A model generated the notes under the pieces. The model was not told the origin of the DNA, made no database searches, and worked only from the letters and a program-made list of their open reading frames with translations. A stretch of 64,000 nucleotides of DNA from contig JBPCOJ010000069.1 of the NCBI GenBank assembly GCA_051000345.1, positions 1 to 64,000 of the forward strand, written 5' to 3'. Each line of letters opens with the position of its first letter. Within the stretch, counting starts at the first letter, position 1. The stretch is from JBHENC01 sp051000345. GTDB lineage: Bacteria; Acidobacteriota; Blastocatellia; Pyrinomonadales; Pyrinomonadaceae. Below are positions 25,936 to 34,171 of the stretch, one piece after another. Made by a program: the position numbers and the translations under genes.

Positions 25936-26319
25936 TTAAATCTTCTCGAAGATAGCTTGAGCGATGGCGTGCTCTGTGGTGTGTGAGATGGAAATGTGCG
26001 CGGCGTTTGCGCCTGACTGAGAAAAGAGTTGCTGTGCTTGTCCGTGAATGTGCAGGACTGGTGCGCCCGTGTCGGCGTTGACTACTTCGATGTCATGCCA
26101 CGCGAGGCCACCGCTCCAACCCGTGCCGAGGGCTTTGAATGCGGCTTCCTTGGCGGCGAAGCGCGCGGCGTAGTGTTGCGCGGCGACTGCTTCACCGCGC
26201 CCATCGCAGTAGGCGCGTTCGCGCGCCGTGAACACGCGCGAGGCAAAGCGCGGCGTGCGCTTGAGGGCTTCGCGGACGCGGGCGACTTCGATAATATCTA
26301 TGCCGATGGAAATAATCAC
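25936..26319 (-). CDS. acpS: Holo-[acyl-carrier-protein] synthase
   Basis: 127 aa, transfers 4'-phosphopantetheine from CoA to acyl carrier protein. The family start IISIGIDIIEVARV (Mg ligand D8), FTARERAYC, and RFAAKEAAFKALGTG with E58 are all seen, as is the C-terminal HISISHTTEHAIA. The start is GTG at 26319, since family members begin almost exactly there. The first bases of this gene overlap, head to head, the start of pgeF on the other strand. Confidence 0.93.
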   Translation of the reverse strand: MIISIGIDIIEVARVREALKRTPRFASRVFTARERAYCDGRGEAVAAQHYAARFAAKEAAFKALGTGWSGGLAWHDIEVVNADTGAPVLHIHGQAQQLFSQSGANAAHISISHTTEHAIAQAIFEKI

Positions 26320-27163
26320 AGACGAAGATTTAGAATTAAAGCGCGCCGGATTTTACTGGCGCGCGAGTCAAGACTACACGGGCGTGCGCGTGCTGTGTTG
26401 CCAGCCGCTCGAACAGGACGGCTTCACGAACGGTTTTTCGACGCGCACGGGCGGCGTCAGTCCCTTCCCGCAAGCGGCGCTTAACCTCGCGGGCTTTTCA
26501 ATCGATACGAGCGAAAACATTTTCGAGAATCGCCGCCGCTTTCTCGATGTCCTTAATGGTAATTGGACGCTCGCCACTTGCTGGCAAGTTCACGGTGCGG
26601 ATGTATGCTCGGTGCGCGATGCGGATGATGCTTCCGCAAAAGCGAACGAGCGTTGCGATGCGCTCATCACGCACGCGGAAAACGTGCTGCTCGGCGTGCA
26701 AACGGCTGACTGCGTGCCTGTGCTTTTGGGCGACGAGCGAACGGGCGCGGCGGCGGCGATACATGCCGGATGGCGCGGCACGGCGGCAAGCATTGTCGCC
26801 CAAACGCTTCAGCGCATGAGCGAGGGATTTGGCACGCGCGCGAGCGATGTAAGCGCCGCCATCGGCCCGGCGGCAAGCGCGTGCTGCTATGAAGTCGGCG
26901 CAGAAGTGATCGAGCTTTTCCGCGAACGTTTTTCCGATGCCGATGACTTGCTCACCGCCACGCGCGAAGGCCACGCGTTGATTGACCTTCAAAGAGCGAA
27001 CCGCAATCAATTAGTCCGCGCCGGAGTGGATGCTTCGCGCATACACACAGCGCCATTCTGCACGATGTGCCGGACAGATTTTTTCTTTTCCTACCGCCGC
27101 GAAAAGGCTTTGCATAAACGAACGGGACGCCTGCTCTCGGTCATCGGACGGGAGAACGGCTAG
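26300..27163 (+). CDS. pgeF: Peptidoglycan editing factor / multicopper polyphenol oxidase-type protein
   Basis: About 287 aa, YfiH/DUF152 family. Known members act as PgeF, removing wrongly incorporated residues from peptidoglycan precursors, or as purine nucleoside phosphorylase-like enzymes. Motifs include FSTRTGGVS, the Zn-site QVHGADV, ADCVPVLL and IHAGWRGTA, and a C-terminal PFCTMCRTDFFFSYRRE. I chose ATG 26300 (or 26306) because homology begins there; a longer frame to 26228 would run through acpS. The 5' end overlaps acpS by about 20 bp in opposite orientation. Confidence 0.88.
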   Translation: MPMEIITDEDLELKRAGFYWRASQDYTGVRVLCCQPLEQDGFTNGFSTRTGGVSPFPQAALNLAGFSIDTSENIFENRRRFLDVLNGNWTLATCWQVHGADVCSVRDADDASAKANERCDALITHAENVLLGVQTADCVPVLLGDERTGAAAAIHAGWRGTAASIVAQTLQRMSEGFGTRASDVSAAIGPAASACCYEVGAEVIELFRERFSDADDLLTATREGHALIDLQRANRNQLVRAGVDASRIHTAPFCTMCRTDFFFSYRREKALHKRTGRLLSVIGRENG

Positions 27164-27203
27164 ATGTCGGATGTCGAATGTTTATCAGAGACTGGAAACC
27201 GGC
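27163..27203. repeat. Heptad repeat GATGTCG plus TGGAAACCGGC
   Basis: Two exact tandem GATGTCG units (27163-27176) start at the last base of pgeF and are followed by TGGAAACCGGC at 27193-27203. The same two components occur near 57860-57912 in inverted order, so this is a dispersed intergenic element. Confidence 0.6.
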
Positions 27204-27239
27204 ATCCAACGCCGAAGTCGGACTTGAAATGATCTGTTT

Positions 27240-27917
27240 TTATTTTTTGGTGCTTTCAAGTTTGATATTACGAACTCCGGTCAAAACTCCTTCTTTGCTG
27301 CGTGCCAACTTGATAATCGAGTTAAATCCGCCGCGTCCCGTTAATAGTTTTGCTTTTTCTTCGGGCGTAATAAAAGGGTCGCCTTCAAACCAATAATCAT
27401 CAATCGAGTATTCCGGAATTTGCGAACTGTAAATTTGCGCGTGAATATGAGCAGGTGTCGTTCTTTTCGGATACGGCGCGGGTTTGATGGTTTTGAACTC
27501 ATACTTTCCGTCTTTGCCTGTTTTCATATAGCCGCGCAATCTCGGATTATAAGGGTCATCATCTTTGTTGTAGTAACCTGTCGAATCGGTGTGATAAACA
27601 AAAAGCACGATTCCTTCGGCTGGCGTAGTTCCGTCGGGTTGATAGATTGTCCCGGACACTAATAACGGTTCACCTTTTTCATTTTTGGAAGCAATCGTCG
27701 TTTGCCAAGAAATATTTTGTGGTGCAATGCAAGAACTGCAAGGCATACTTCCTCTACCGGCGCTATAAGGCATCCGTGTAGTTTGGGCGATGATAGCGGG
27801 TTGAGCCGTACATCCGCTCAGATTAAATACGCCGAACGATAACGTTGGCAACGCGGCGACACACATCGAAGCACTTTTGATAAATTCCCTGCGATTCGAG
27901 TTAATATCTTTACGCAT
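27240..27917 (-). CDS. Exported intradiol ring-cleavage dioxygenase-like protein
   Basis: 225 aa. The N-terminus is a Tat-type signal (SNRREFIKSAS, twin Arg at 9-10) followed by a hydrophobic stretch and LSGC, so it may be a lipoprotein. The dioxygenase core shows VSGTIYQPDGTTPAEGIVL, YHTDSTGYY, GKYEFKTIKPAPYP and the iron ligands PAHIH; in protocatechuate 3,4-dioxygenase two Tyr and two His bind Fe(III). An exported member acting on aromatics is plausible, but the substrate is unknown. The gene is clearly more AT-rich than its neighbours, suggesting acquisition by transfer. The tat genes lie in the same window. Confidence 0.8.
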   Translation of the reverse strand: MRKDINSNRREFIKSASMCVAALPTLSFGVFNLSGCTAQPAIIAQTTRMPYSAGRGSMPCSSCIAPQNISWQTTIASKNEKGEPLLVSGTIYQPDGTTPAEGIVLFVYHTDSTGYYNKDDDPYNPRLRGYMKTGKDGKYEFKTIKPAPYPKRTTPAHIHAQIYSSQIPEYSIDDYWFEGDPFITPEEKAKLLTGRGGFNSIIKLARSKEGVLTGVRNIKLESTKK

Positions 27918-27967
27918 ATCAGCCTCAAGCTTTTAATTCCTATCTACAACTTATCATTGTAGAGAAA

Positions 27968-28060
27968 TCCAACATCTGTTTTTATCTGCGGTGAATCTGC
28001 TTTGTGCTGCCGCCGCCGAAGAGTGCGGTGTTGGCGCGCTTGACGGGTTCGTTCGCGCTA
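27968..28060 (-). pseudogene. Duplicated 3' end of the DsbD-alpha-like gene
   Basis: These 93 bp match 28561-28656 with few differences and a 3-bp gap. On the minus strand they encode a tail SANEPVKRANTALFGGGSTK followed by a few residues and a stop, nearly the same as the C-terminus of the gene at 28575-29198. No start or body of a gene belongs to it, so it is a detached gene end. It sits on the far side of the hicBA pair. Confidence 0.75.
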
Positions 28061-28099
28061 TCGGGCGGCTCGAATGACTTATGGGATGGCGGTTTCGGG

Positions 28100-28312
28100 T
28101 TAAAGCAGCTTCTTAAATTCTTCGACTGTGAGACCCGCATCCCGAACAATGCCGCCCATCGTGAACGCATTAACAGGATTATGGCGCGGAACGGTCACGA
28201 TGCGAACGCCGTTTGACATGACGATATGTTTGCCTTGACGGGCAATGTAAAAGCCTGCTTTCTCTAAAGCCCTTACCGCTTCGAGATGGTTGATGCCCGG
28301 AATACTCGGCAT
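28100..28312 (-). CDS. hicA: HicA-family toxin (mRNA interferase)
   Basis: 70 aa, the usual length. A double-stranded RNA-binding-like fold is indicated by LEAVRALEKAGFYIARQGKH, with the catalytic His (H29) in place, then VTVPRHNP and a C-terminal GGIVRDAGLTVEEFKK helix. HicA cleaves mRNA and is neutralised by HicB. It starts 2 bp after hicB; antitoxin-first order is common in this family but not universal. Confidence 0.9.
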   Translation of the reverse strand: MPSIPGINHLEAVRALEKAGFYIARQGKHIVMSNGVRIVTVPRHNPVNAFTMGGIVRDAGLTVEEFKKLL

Positions 28313-28314
28313 GA

Positions 28315-28512
28315 TTATACGGCGATTTCTACTTCCCGCACATCAGCATCCCGGAAGGATTCTTCGATGACCGATAAATACTCCTGAATGGCATCCTGTA
28401 TGTTTTCGAGAGCCTCTTCTTCGGTTTCGCCCTGTGACCAACATCCGGGTAATGCCGGACATGATACGCTAATACCCTCATCGGATTTCTGCAATACGAT
28501 TTTGTATTTCAT
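28315..28512 (-). CDS. hicB: HicB-family antitoxin
   Basis: 65 aa from the preferred ATG, which has GGAGG about 7 nt upstream; an earlier in-frame ATG at 28527 lies before that site and is unlikely. The partial RNase H-like HicB fold is visible: YKIVLQKSDEGISVSCPALP, GCWSQGETEEEALENIQDAI and a short C-terminal helix/strand. There is no extra DNA-binding domain, so regulation of the operon may be weak or need the complex. Confidence 0.88.
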   Translation of the reverse strand: MKYKIVLQKSDEGISVSCPALPGCWSQGETEEEALENIQDAIQEYLSVIEESFRDADVREVEIAV

Positions 28513-28560
28513 ATCCTTAGCCTCCATTCTGAATTATGCCGCGAATGCGAAAAGGAGCCA

Positions 28561-28656
28561 TCCAACGTTTATTTTCACCGGCGACGAGTGTGCTTTGTGC
28601 TGCTGCCGCCGCCGAAGAGTGCGGTGTTGGTACGCTTGACGGGTTCGTTGGCGCTG
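28561..28656 (-). repeat. Second copy of the gene-end repeat flanking hicBA
   Basis: This segment covers the last codons and 3' flank of the DsbD-alpha-like gene and matches 27968-28060. The two copies lie in direct orientation about 590 bp apart and enclose hicBA, like a target duplication or the trace of recombination between paralogues. Confidence 0.75.
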
Positions 28657-29198
28657 ACGATTTGCAGCGGCACGGTGGCTTCGCGCGTGGCGGGCGGAAA
28701 GCAGGCTTCGTTGTTGCAGCTTTGGTAGCGCAGTCGCACGCGTAGCTCCGCCGCGCTCGAACTGTAGCTGGCGGGAACCGTGACGTTGAAACGCATCACT
28801 GCGCGATTTTCGTAAACCGCGAGTTGTTCCTCCGAGAAACTAAAGCGGCGAACGGTGGCGCGCGGGTACACGACGGGAGAAACGCGAAAGCCTGCGGGCG
28901 CTTCGATTTTGAGAATCGTCGGGACGGCGTATTTGCCGAGCGGACGATTGCCGTTGACGTGATAGCCGTCCGGAATATCGACGATGATTGCCGCCTGCAC
29001 CGTGCGCCCGCGCTGCGCTTTGTCCGTCGCAAAGAAACCGTTGATTCCCAAGTTGGCCTGCATCGCCGTTAATGTCGGCGCGGCAGCGATGGTTGCCGAA
29101 AGATGCGCAGGGATGACGAAGGAAAGCGCGGCGATGATGGCGAACATGAATAGTCTTGCTGCCGACGGATTCTGTTTAATCGAAGAAAATAATTTCAT
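28575..29198 (-). CDS. Exported DsbD-alpha-like (thiol:disulfide interchange N-terminal domain) protein
   Basis: 207 aa from ATG 29198, chosen because a signal peptide (about 12-38) begins there; the longer upstream frame is Arg-rich and overlaps rlmN. The mature part is an immunoglobulin-like DsbD N-terminal domain: VQAAIIVDIPDGYHVNGN, APAGFRVSPVVYP and the paired cysteines in YQSCNNEACFPP, which in DsbD relay electrons to periplasmic partners. No membrane or thioredoxin domain follows, so it must work with a separate reductant. The last about 20 residues (NTALFGGGSSTK...) are duplicated beyond hicBA. Confidence 0.8.
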   Translation of the reverse strand: MKLFSSIKQNPSAARLFMFAIIAALSFVIPAHLSATIAAAPTLTAMQANLGINGFFATDKAQRGRTVQAAIIVDIPDGYHVNGNRPLGKYAVPTILKIEAPAGFRVSPVVYPRATVRRFSFSEEQLAVYENRAVMRFNVTVPASYSSSAAELRVRLRYQSCNNEACFPPATREATVPLQIVSANEPVKRTNTALFGGGSSTKHTRRR

Positions 29199-29256
29199 CT
29201 TGGAATTCCTGCCTTCAATGGAAATAAAACGTCGCTTGTCGAAACTCGCGGCGCGT

Positions 29257-30360
29257 TCAGTTGATTGCGTGAAGCGTCGTCGCTTGCGTGGTCTGGTTAT
29301 TGGTTGTGCGCGCCGCGAGTTGCCCGCAGGCGGCGTAGATGTCGCGCCCGCGCGGGCGACGCACAAAGGCTTGAACGCCCTTTGATTCGAGAATGCTTTT
29401 GAAGCTTTCAATTTGCGCAAACGGCGAAGCATTGTAGGGCAGCGTTTCGGCGGCATTGTGCGGAATCAAATTCACTTTCGCGCGTTGCAATCCATGACGG
29501 TTAAGCAAGTTTGCCAACTGCCGCGCGTGTTCGTCGGAATCGTTGACGTTGTCGAGCATGACGTATTCAAAAGTAAAACGCTCGCCCGGCTTCAAGGATT
29601 CCTGAAAAACTTTACAGGCGTCGAGAAGTTGATCGAGCGGCCAGCGCTTGTTGATCGGCATCAGTTTGTTGCGCAGTTCGTTTGTCGGAGCCGAAAGCGA
29701 AACGGCGAGATGCGGGCGGTCTGGAATCTCAGCGAGTTCGAGTATGCGCGGGACGATGCCTGCGGTGGAAACCGTGACGCGATTGGGAACGATAAACAGC
29801 CCTTTGGGTTCGGCCATAATGCGCAGCGCCTTCATCAGCGAATCGAAGGCGAGCATCGGTTCGCCCGCGCCCATTGCGACGAGATTCGTGCCGCGCGGCG
29901 TCTCTGTGCCTTCGCCGTAGGCGTCGTTGAGCGCCATGATGATTTGCTCGACGATTTCGCCCGCCGTCAAAGTGCGCAGCAATCCGAGTTTCGCCGTCAA
30001 ACAAAAATCGCATTGCAGCGGGCAGCCCGATTGCGAAGAGAAACAGATGGTGTCGCGTTTGTCTTCGGGAATGAACACTGTCTCGACGGGAAGATTGTCG
30101 TGCGTCTTCATCAAGTAACGCCGCGTGCCGTCCGCTGAAATGTAACGCGATTCGATTGTGAGCGTCGAAGTGACGGCGCGCTCTGCCAATCGCCCGCGAA
30201 ACTCCTTCGATAGCGCCGTGATTTTGTTTATATCCAACTGCCTGCGCTTGTGCAGCGCAGAAAAGATTTGCTGCCCGCGATAAGCAGGCTCATTCATCTC
30301 TAAGACAAATGCCGCGAGTTCGGTTAAAGATAATCCGGTAAGCTGCGTTTCCACATTCAT
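29257..30360 (-). CDS. rlmN: 23S rRNA (adenine2503-C2)-methyltransferase / tRNA A37 methyltransferase
   Basis: 367 aa radical SAM enzyme that methylates A2503 of 23S rRNA and A37 of some tRNAs. The cluster motif is GCPLQCDFC (C113, C117, C120), SAM-binding GAGEPML follows, and the second catalytic Cys lies near the C-terminus (C345 in AACGQ). The order LTELAAFV, YRGQQIF, GCPLQCDFC, NLIPHN is that of RlmN. The C-terminal about 20 residues are a Thr/Asn/Gln-rich tail. Confidence 0.95.
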   Translation of the reverse strand: MNVETQLTGLSLTELAAFVLEMNEPAYRGQQIFSALHKRRQLDINKITALSKEFRGRLAERAVTSTLTIESRYISADGTRRYLMKTHDNLPVETVFIPEDKRDTICFSSQSGCPLQCDFCLTAKLGLLRTLTAGEIVEQIIMALNDAYGEGTETPRGTNLVAMGAGEPMLAFDSLMKALRIMAEPKGLFIVPNRVTVSTAGIVPRILELAEIPDRPHLAVSLSAPTNELRNKLMPINKRWPLDQLLDACKVFQESLKPGERFTFEYVMLDNVNDSDEHARQLANLLNRHGLQRAKVNLIPHNAAETLPYNASPFAQIESFKSILESKGVQAFVRRPRGRDIYAACGQLAARTTNNQTTQATTLHAIN

Positions 30361-30527
30361 AACACGAGTATTTTACCACCGCGCGCGGCTTATGCTACAG
30401 CGCAGAAATGCCCGCGCGTTCCGTTGCGTGTCTGCGAGGCAATTTGCATCCGAACATTTAAGATCGGGTTCGGGTCATGAAAAAGTTACGGCAAGACCGA
30501 TGCCTTCTACGCTACCGGCAACGGCAA

Positions 30528-31058
30528 TCATTTTTCCGCTCGTCTCTCGTTCCGGTCTTCCTTCACAATATCGATTAGCTCCTTAACGCGTTGGTCTGTG
30601 CGCGCCTGTGCATCCGCGAGAGCCGCGATGGAGCGTTTCGCCTCATCGGATGTTTCTACATGTTCATCCAGCCGCTCATCATGGCGGCGAATTATGTCTG
30701 TCAGGATTTGCGTGTATTTGCGCACGTCTGCCGCAAATTCCTCAACACGTCGGTCAGTGCGCGCCTGTGCATCCGCGAGAGCCGCGATGCGCGCATCGGC
30801 GTGCGCTTGCGCTTCTTCCGTATGAATCTGTGCGTCGGCCAGAGCCGCAATGCTCGTGTCAGCGTGCGCCTGCGCTTCTTCCGTGTGGATTTGTGCATCC
30901 GCGAGAGCCGCGATGGAGCGTTTCGCTTCTTCAGATGTTTCTACATGTTCATCCAGCCGCTCATCATGGCGGCGAATTATATCTGTCAGGATTTGTGTGT
31001 ATTTGCGCACGTCTGCCGCAAATTCTTCTAAATTTATGACGCGGTCTTCAATGCTCAC
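30528..31058 (-). CDS. Internally repeated coiled-coil protein
   Basis: 176 aa, almost wholly predicted helix and coiled coil, with no signal or membrane segment. Residues about 12-57 (FAADVRKYTQILTDIIRRHD...) recur at about 107-152, and between them a 20-residue unit, SIAALADAQIHTEEAQAHAD, is present twice. Similar helical proteins are common near Upf-type or restriction genes in cyanobacteria and acidobacteria, but I cannot assign a function. The ending is Lys/Glu/Arg-rich. Confidence 0.7.
   Translation of the reverse strand: MSIEDRVINLEEFAADVRKYTQILTDIIRRHDERLDEHVETSEEAKRSIAALADAQIHTEEAQAHADTSIAALADAQIHTEEAQAHADARIAALADAQARTDRRVEEFAADVRKYTQILTDIIRRHDERLDEHVETSDEAKRSIAALADAQARTDQRVKELIDIVKEDRNERRAEK
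30607..31025. repeat. Direct repeats inside the coiled-coil gene
   Basis: A 134-bp segment (30607-30740) is repeated at 30892-31025 with only a few differences, exactly 285 bp (95 codons) apart. Between them lies a 60-bp period repeat. All periods are multiples of 3, so length changes by recombination would keep the frame. Confidence 0.85.
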
Positions 31059-31336
31059 TGGTTGCTCCTTACTCTTCGGCGGCGCGGTGGTTCGTGATTA
31101 AATGAACCGAAGGGAAATGAAGCATCATCTTAACGCCGCGTTTGCGGGCGATGCAACCCGCACACATGCGCCGCACGCGAGGCAATCAAAGCGGTTGTAA
31201 TTCTGCGTGTCACGGCCTATAACAGAATCTTTCGCTTGTTCAAATAATTGTTTGAATCGAAGAAAAGAAGACTCGGAGAAAATCGATTCACAACGCGCTG
31301 CTTGTCGCTCGCGCATCTCCTGAATAGCGTTCATAC

Positions 31337-32950
31337 ATGTTACCCGAAACGGATTTCATAGTTGTCGGCAGCGGCATTGCGGGCTTGCGCGCGGCGCTGG
31401 AGATTGCGCGTGCGGGCGTGCGCGTGACGGTGCTGACGAAGGATCGCACGGACGAATCGAACACGGAGTATGCGCAGGGCGGCGTGGCGGTGGCGCTCTC
31501 GGATGCGGATGAAGTTTCTTTGCATGAAGAAGACACTTTGCAGGCGGGCGCGGGGTTGTGCGATGAAGCGGCGGTGCGCGTGCTGGTGGAAGACGGGCCG
31601 CGTTACATAGAGGAATTGATCGAGTGGGGAACTGAATTTGACCGCGAGGAAGGCCGCCTTGTTTTTACGCAGGAAGCGGCGCACTCGCGTCGCCGCATAC
31701 TTCACGCGCACGGCGATTCGACGGGACGCGAAATCGTGCGCGCTCTTATCGCACGCGCATCCGTCGAGCCGCGCATCGCGTTTCTCGCGCACGCCGCAAC
31801 GGAGTCTTTGATTGTTGCCGACGGGCGTTGCTGCGGCGTGCGTTATCTAGACCCGCTGGTGCGCGCGCCGCGTACACTCTTTGCACGCGCGGTGGTGCTG
31901 GCATCGGGCGGCGCGGGACAGCTTTTTCTGCATACGACGAATCCGGCGGTGGCGACGGGCGACGGGATGGCGATGGCTTACAGCGCGGGCGCAGAGCTTG
32001 CCGACATGGAGTTTGTGCAATTTCATCCGACGGCTTTAAGCATCGAAGGCGCGCCGCGTTTTCTTCTTTCCGAGGCGATGCGCGGTGAGGGCGGCATACT
32101 GCGCAACGAAGACGGCGAGCGCTTTATGTTCGATTACCACGAACGCGGAGAGCTTGCGCCGCGCGATGTCGTGAGCCGCTCAATTGTCGCGGAGATGAAG
32201 CGCACGGCGAGCCGCAAAGTTTATCTAGACATGACGGCGCTGGATGCGGCGTTCATCAAACATCGCTTCCCGAAAATCTACGAAACGTGCGCGCGCTACG
32301 AATTGGATATTACAAAGGACATGCTGCCTGTTTCGCCAGCCGCGCATTATTGCATGGGCGGCGTGCGCACGGATTTGGAAGGGCGCTCGACGCTTGCGGG
32401 ACTCTACGCGGCGGGCGAAGTGGCCTGCACGGGCGTACACGGCGCGAATCGTCTGGCGTCAAATTCCTTGCTCGAAGGCTTAGTGTTCGGAGCGCGCGCA
32501 GGCCGCGCCGCAGCGATGGACTGCATAACTGAAGATGCGAATTGGAATCGTCGTGATGCGACTCTCGAATCGGGCATTGCTTCGGATGCTGCGGGCGCGG
32601 ATGTTCGTCGTCATGGAGAGATTGCTGTGGCTGTGCGCAAGCGCGTGCGGCGTTTGATGTGGGAGCGTGTCGGCATTTTGCGTTCGCCGGAATCGCTGCA
32701 GCGCGCCCTGCAAGAGTTCGGGCAAATATCGCGCGCGCCGCTCGGCACACAGTCGCGCAATTTTCTCACGCTCGCCATGCTCGTCGCGCGCGTCGCGCTC
32801 TGGCGCGAGGAATCACGCGGCGCGCACTTTCGCACGGACTTTCCCGACCGCAACGATGAACGTTGGCGCGTGCATTCGATTGTGAGTGAACATAATGCGC
32901 AGATTGCCGCGAGCGAAATAATAGATTTTTCAGCGAAGCGCGGCGGGTAA
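31337..32950 (+). CDS. nadB: L-aspartate oxidase
   Basis: 537 aa flavoprotein that oxidises L-aspartate to iminoaspartate, the first step of de novo NAD synthesis. FAD-binding VVGSGIAGLRAALE is at 9-22, followed by SNTEYAQGGVA, QFHPTAL, SEAMRGEGG and PAAHYCMGGVRTD, then NRLASNSLLEG; these separate NadB from succinate dehydrogenase FrdA-type relatives. A C-terminal helical domain is present. nadA and nadC are not in the window. Confidence 0.95.
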   Translation: MLPETDFIVVGSGIAGLRAALEIARAGVRVTVLTKDRTDESNTEYAQGGVAVALSDADEVSLHEEDTLQAGAGLCDEAAVRVLVEDGPRYIEELIEWGTEFDREEGRLVFTQEAAHSRRRILHAHGDSTGREIVRALIARASVEPRIAFLAHAATESLIVADGRCCGVRYLDPLVRAPRTLFARAVVLASGGAGQLFLHTTNPAVATGDGMAMAYSAGAELADMEFVQFHPTALSIEGAPRFLLSEAMRGEGGILRNEDGERFMFDYHERGELAPRDVVSRSIVAEMKRTASRKVYLDMTALDAAFIKHRFPKIYETCARYELDITKDMLPVSPAAHYCMGGVRTDLEGRSTLAGLYAAGEVACTGVHGANRLASNSLLEGLVFGARAGRAAAMDCITEDANWNRRDATLESGIASDAAGADVRRHGEIAVAVRKRVRRLMWERVGILRSPESLQRALQEFGQISRAPLGTQSRNFLTLAMLVARVALWREESRGAHFRTDFPDRNDERWRVHSIVSEHNAQIAASEIIDFSAKRGG

Positions 32951-33002
32951 TCGCGGCGTCATCGAATACTCATCAATCAATGAGCGTGTTTGTCGCACAT
33001 CC

Positions 33003-33926
33003 TTAGAAACCCCACGCGAGCGTTACTCCGTAATCGCCCTTGCGCCTGTCGTATCGCGGAGCAATCATCGGAAACAGCTTCGAGCGCATTTCATTATTAA
33101 CTTCTTTGCCGGTGGATGAATCGTTCTGCGGATTGTGATGCTTGCGATAAACATAATGACCGACGCCGTAGCCGATTGCGCCGCCGACAAGCGAATCGCT
33201 CAGATAATGATTGCGCCCCGTATATCGCGCGACGCTCACCGCCGTCGCCAGCCCGTAAGCACCGAAACGCACCAGCGGGCGATGCTTATACTCATCCGCA
33301 ACCACGCTCGCTATCGACCAGACTCCGGCAGCGTGTCCCGAAGGAAACGATGTGCCGCCGCGAAAGAATCTACCGCGCGAATCGTCGTACAGCGGACGCG
33401 GGCGCTGTGTTATTCCCTTGAGCGTTACGGAAACAAGGCTGGCGTCGATCAGCGCCTCGGCAGCGAGCAATCCCGTTTCGCGCGCGCGCTTATCGTGGCG
33501 CGCGAGTCCGATCAAATAAAATGCGCTGACAATGCCGGTCGAGCCGTAACCGCTGCCGGGATAAGAAACGGCGTGGCTTACGTTAATCAGCTTTTGTTTA
33601 TCCCTGACGGCAAAAGACGTGCGGTGGTCTGTGGCGATCAGAGCCGCCGACGAAACACCGAGCGGCAAGAGCCACGCCGCATCCGCGCGGCGAATGTGCA
33701 GCGGCGCAGTCCATATCGCTGCTTGATCGCGCAGGATATTTTTGAATAACTGTCTTTCAAGCGGCACTGCCTTCGCGCGCGGCGCAGATAAGGACGGCGA
33801 CGCCGCAGCGGGTATGATTGCCTTCGGAGCCGGTTGCGGCGCTTGCGCAAGCGCGCCCGCCATAAGGGTGAGCATGATGGCAGATAACTGCAAGATGCGG
33901 CGAAGCGCGATGAGCGAGGACGTCAT
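33003..33926 (-). CDS. PAP2-family phosphatase, exported
   Basis: 307 aa. Signal peptide at about 10-28 (ALA-Q), then an Ala/Pro-rich linker. The three phosphatidic-acid phosphatase motifs are present: KGITQRPRP, SFPSGHA, and TGRNHYLSDSLVGG with the catalytic His. The first phosphatase helices are short, so it may be a membrane-associated or soluble periplasmic phosphatase. The substrate (lipid phosphate, undecaprenyl pyrophosphate or other) cannot be decided. Confidence 0.88.
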   Translation of the reverse strand: MTSSLIALRRILQLSAIMLTLMAGALAQAPQPAPKAIIPAAASPSLSAPRAKAVPLERQLFKNILRDQAAIWTAPLHIRRADAAWLLPLGVSSAALIATDHRTSFAVRDKQKLINVSHAVSYPGSGYGSTGIVSAFYLIGLARHDKRARETGLLAAEALIDASLVSVTLKGITQRPRPLYDDSRGRFFRGGTSFPSGHAAGVWSIASVVADEYKHRPLVRFGAYGLATAVSVARYTGRNHYLSDSLVGGAIGYGVGHYVYRKHHNPQNDSSTGKEVNNEMRSKLFPMIAPRYDRRKGDYGVTLAWGF

Positions 33927-34171
33927 AATCGAAGCTGTGCTTTCTTATTTTGTAGAAACTTGCGGCGGAGAAATCTAGTCGGAGCGTGTAGATGTTCGTT
34001 GCCGAATGGTATCGAAACGCTTTTGACTTTCATCACTATATCCGACTACAACATAAATTGTACATAAGCAAATTTGTTGTGCATTAAGGGCAACACAAAA
34101 GCTGTCTGCCTTATATTTTGCGTAACACGATGTCGAACGGATAATAGTCGGATCATCGGAGATAATTTCGC

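Noticed and set aside
31125..31334. Minus-strand ORF of 69 aa upstream of nadB with LACGACVRVAS
   Set aside because: No ribosome site or family; it lies over the nadB promoter region, and composition is not gene-like.
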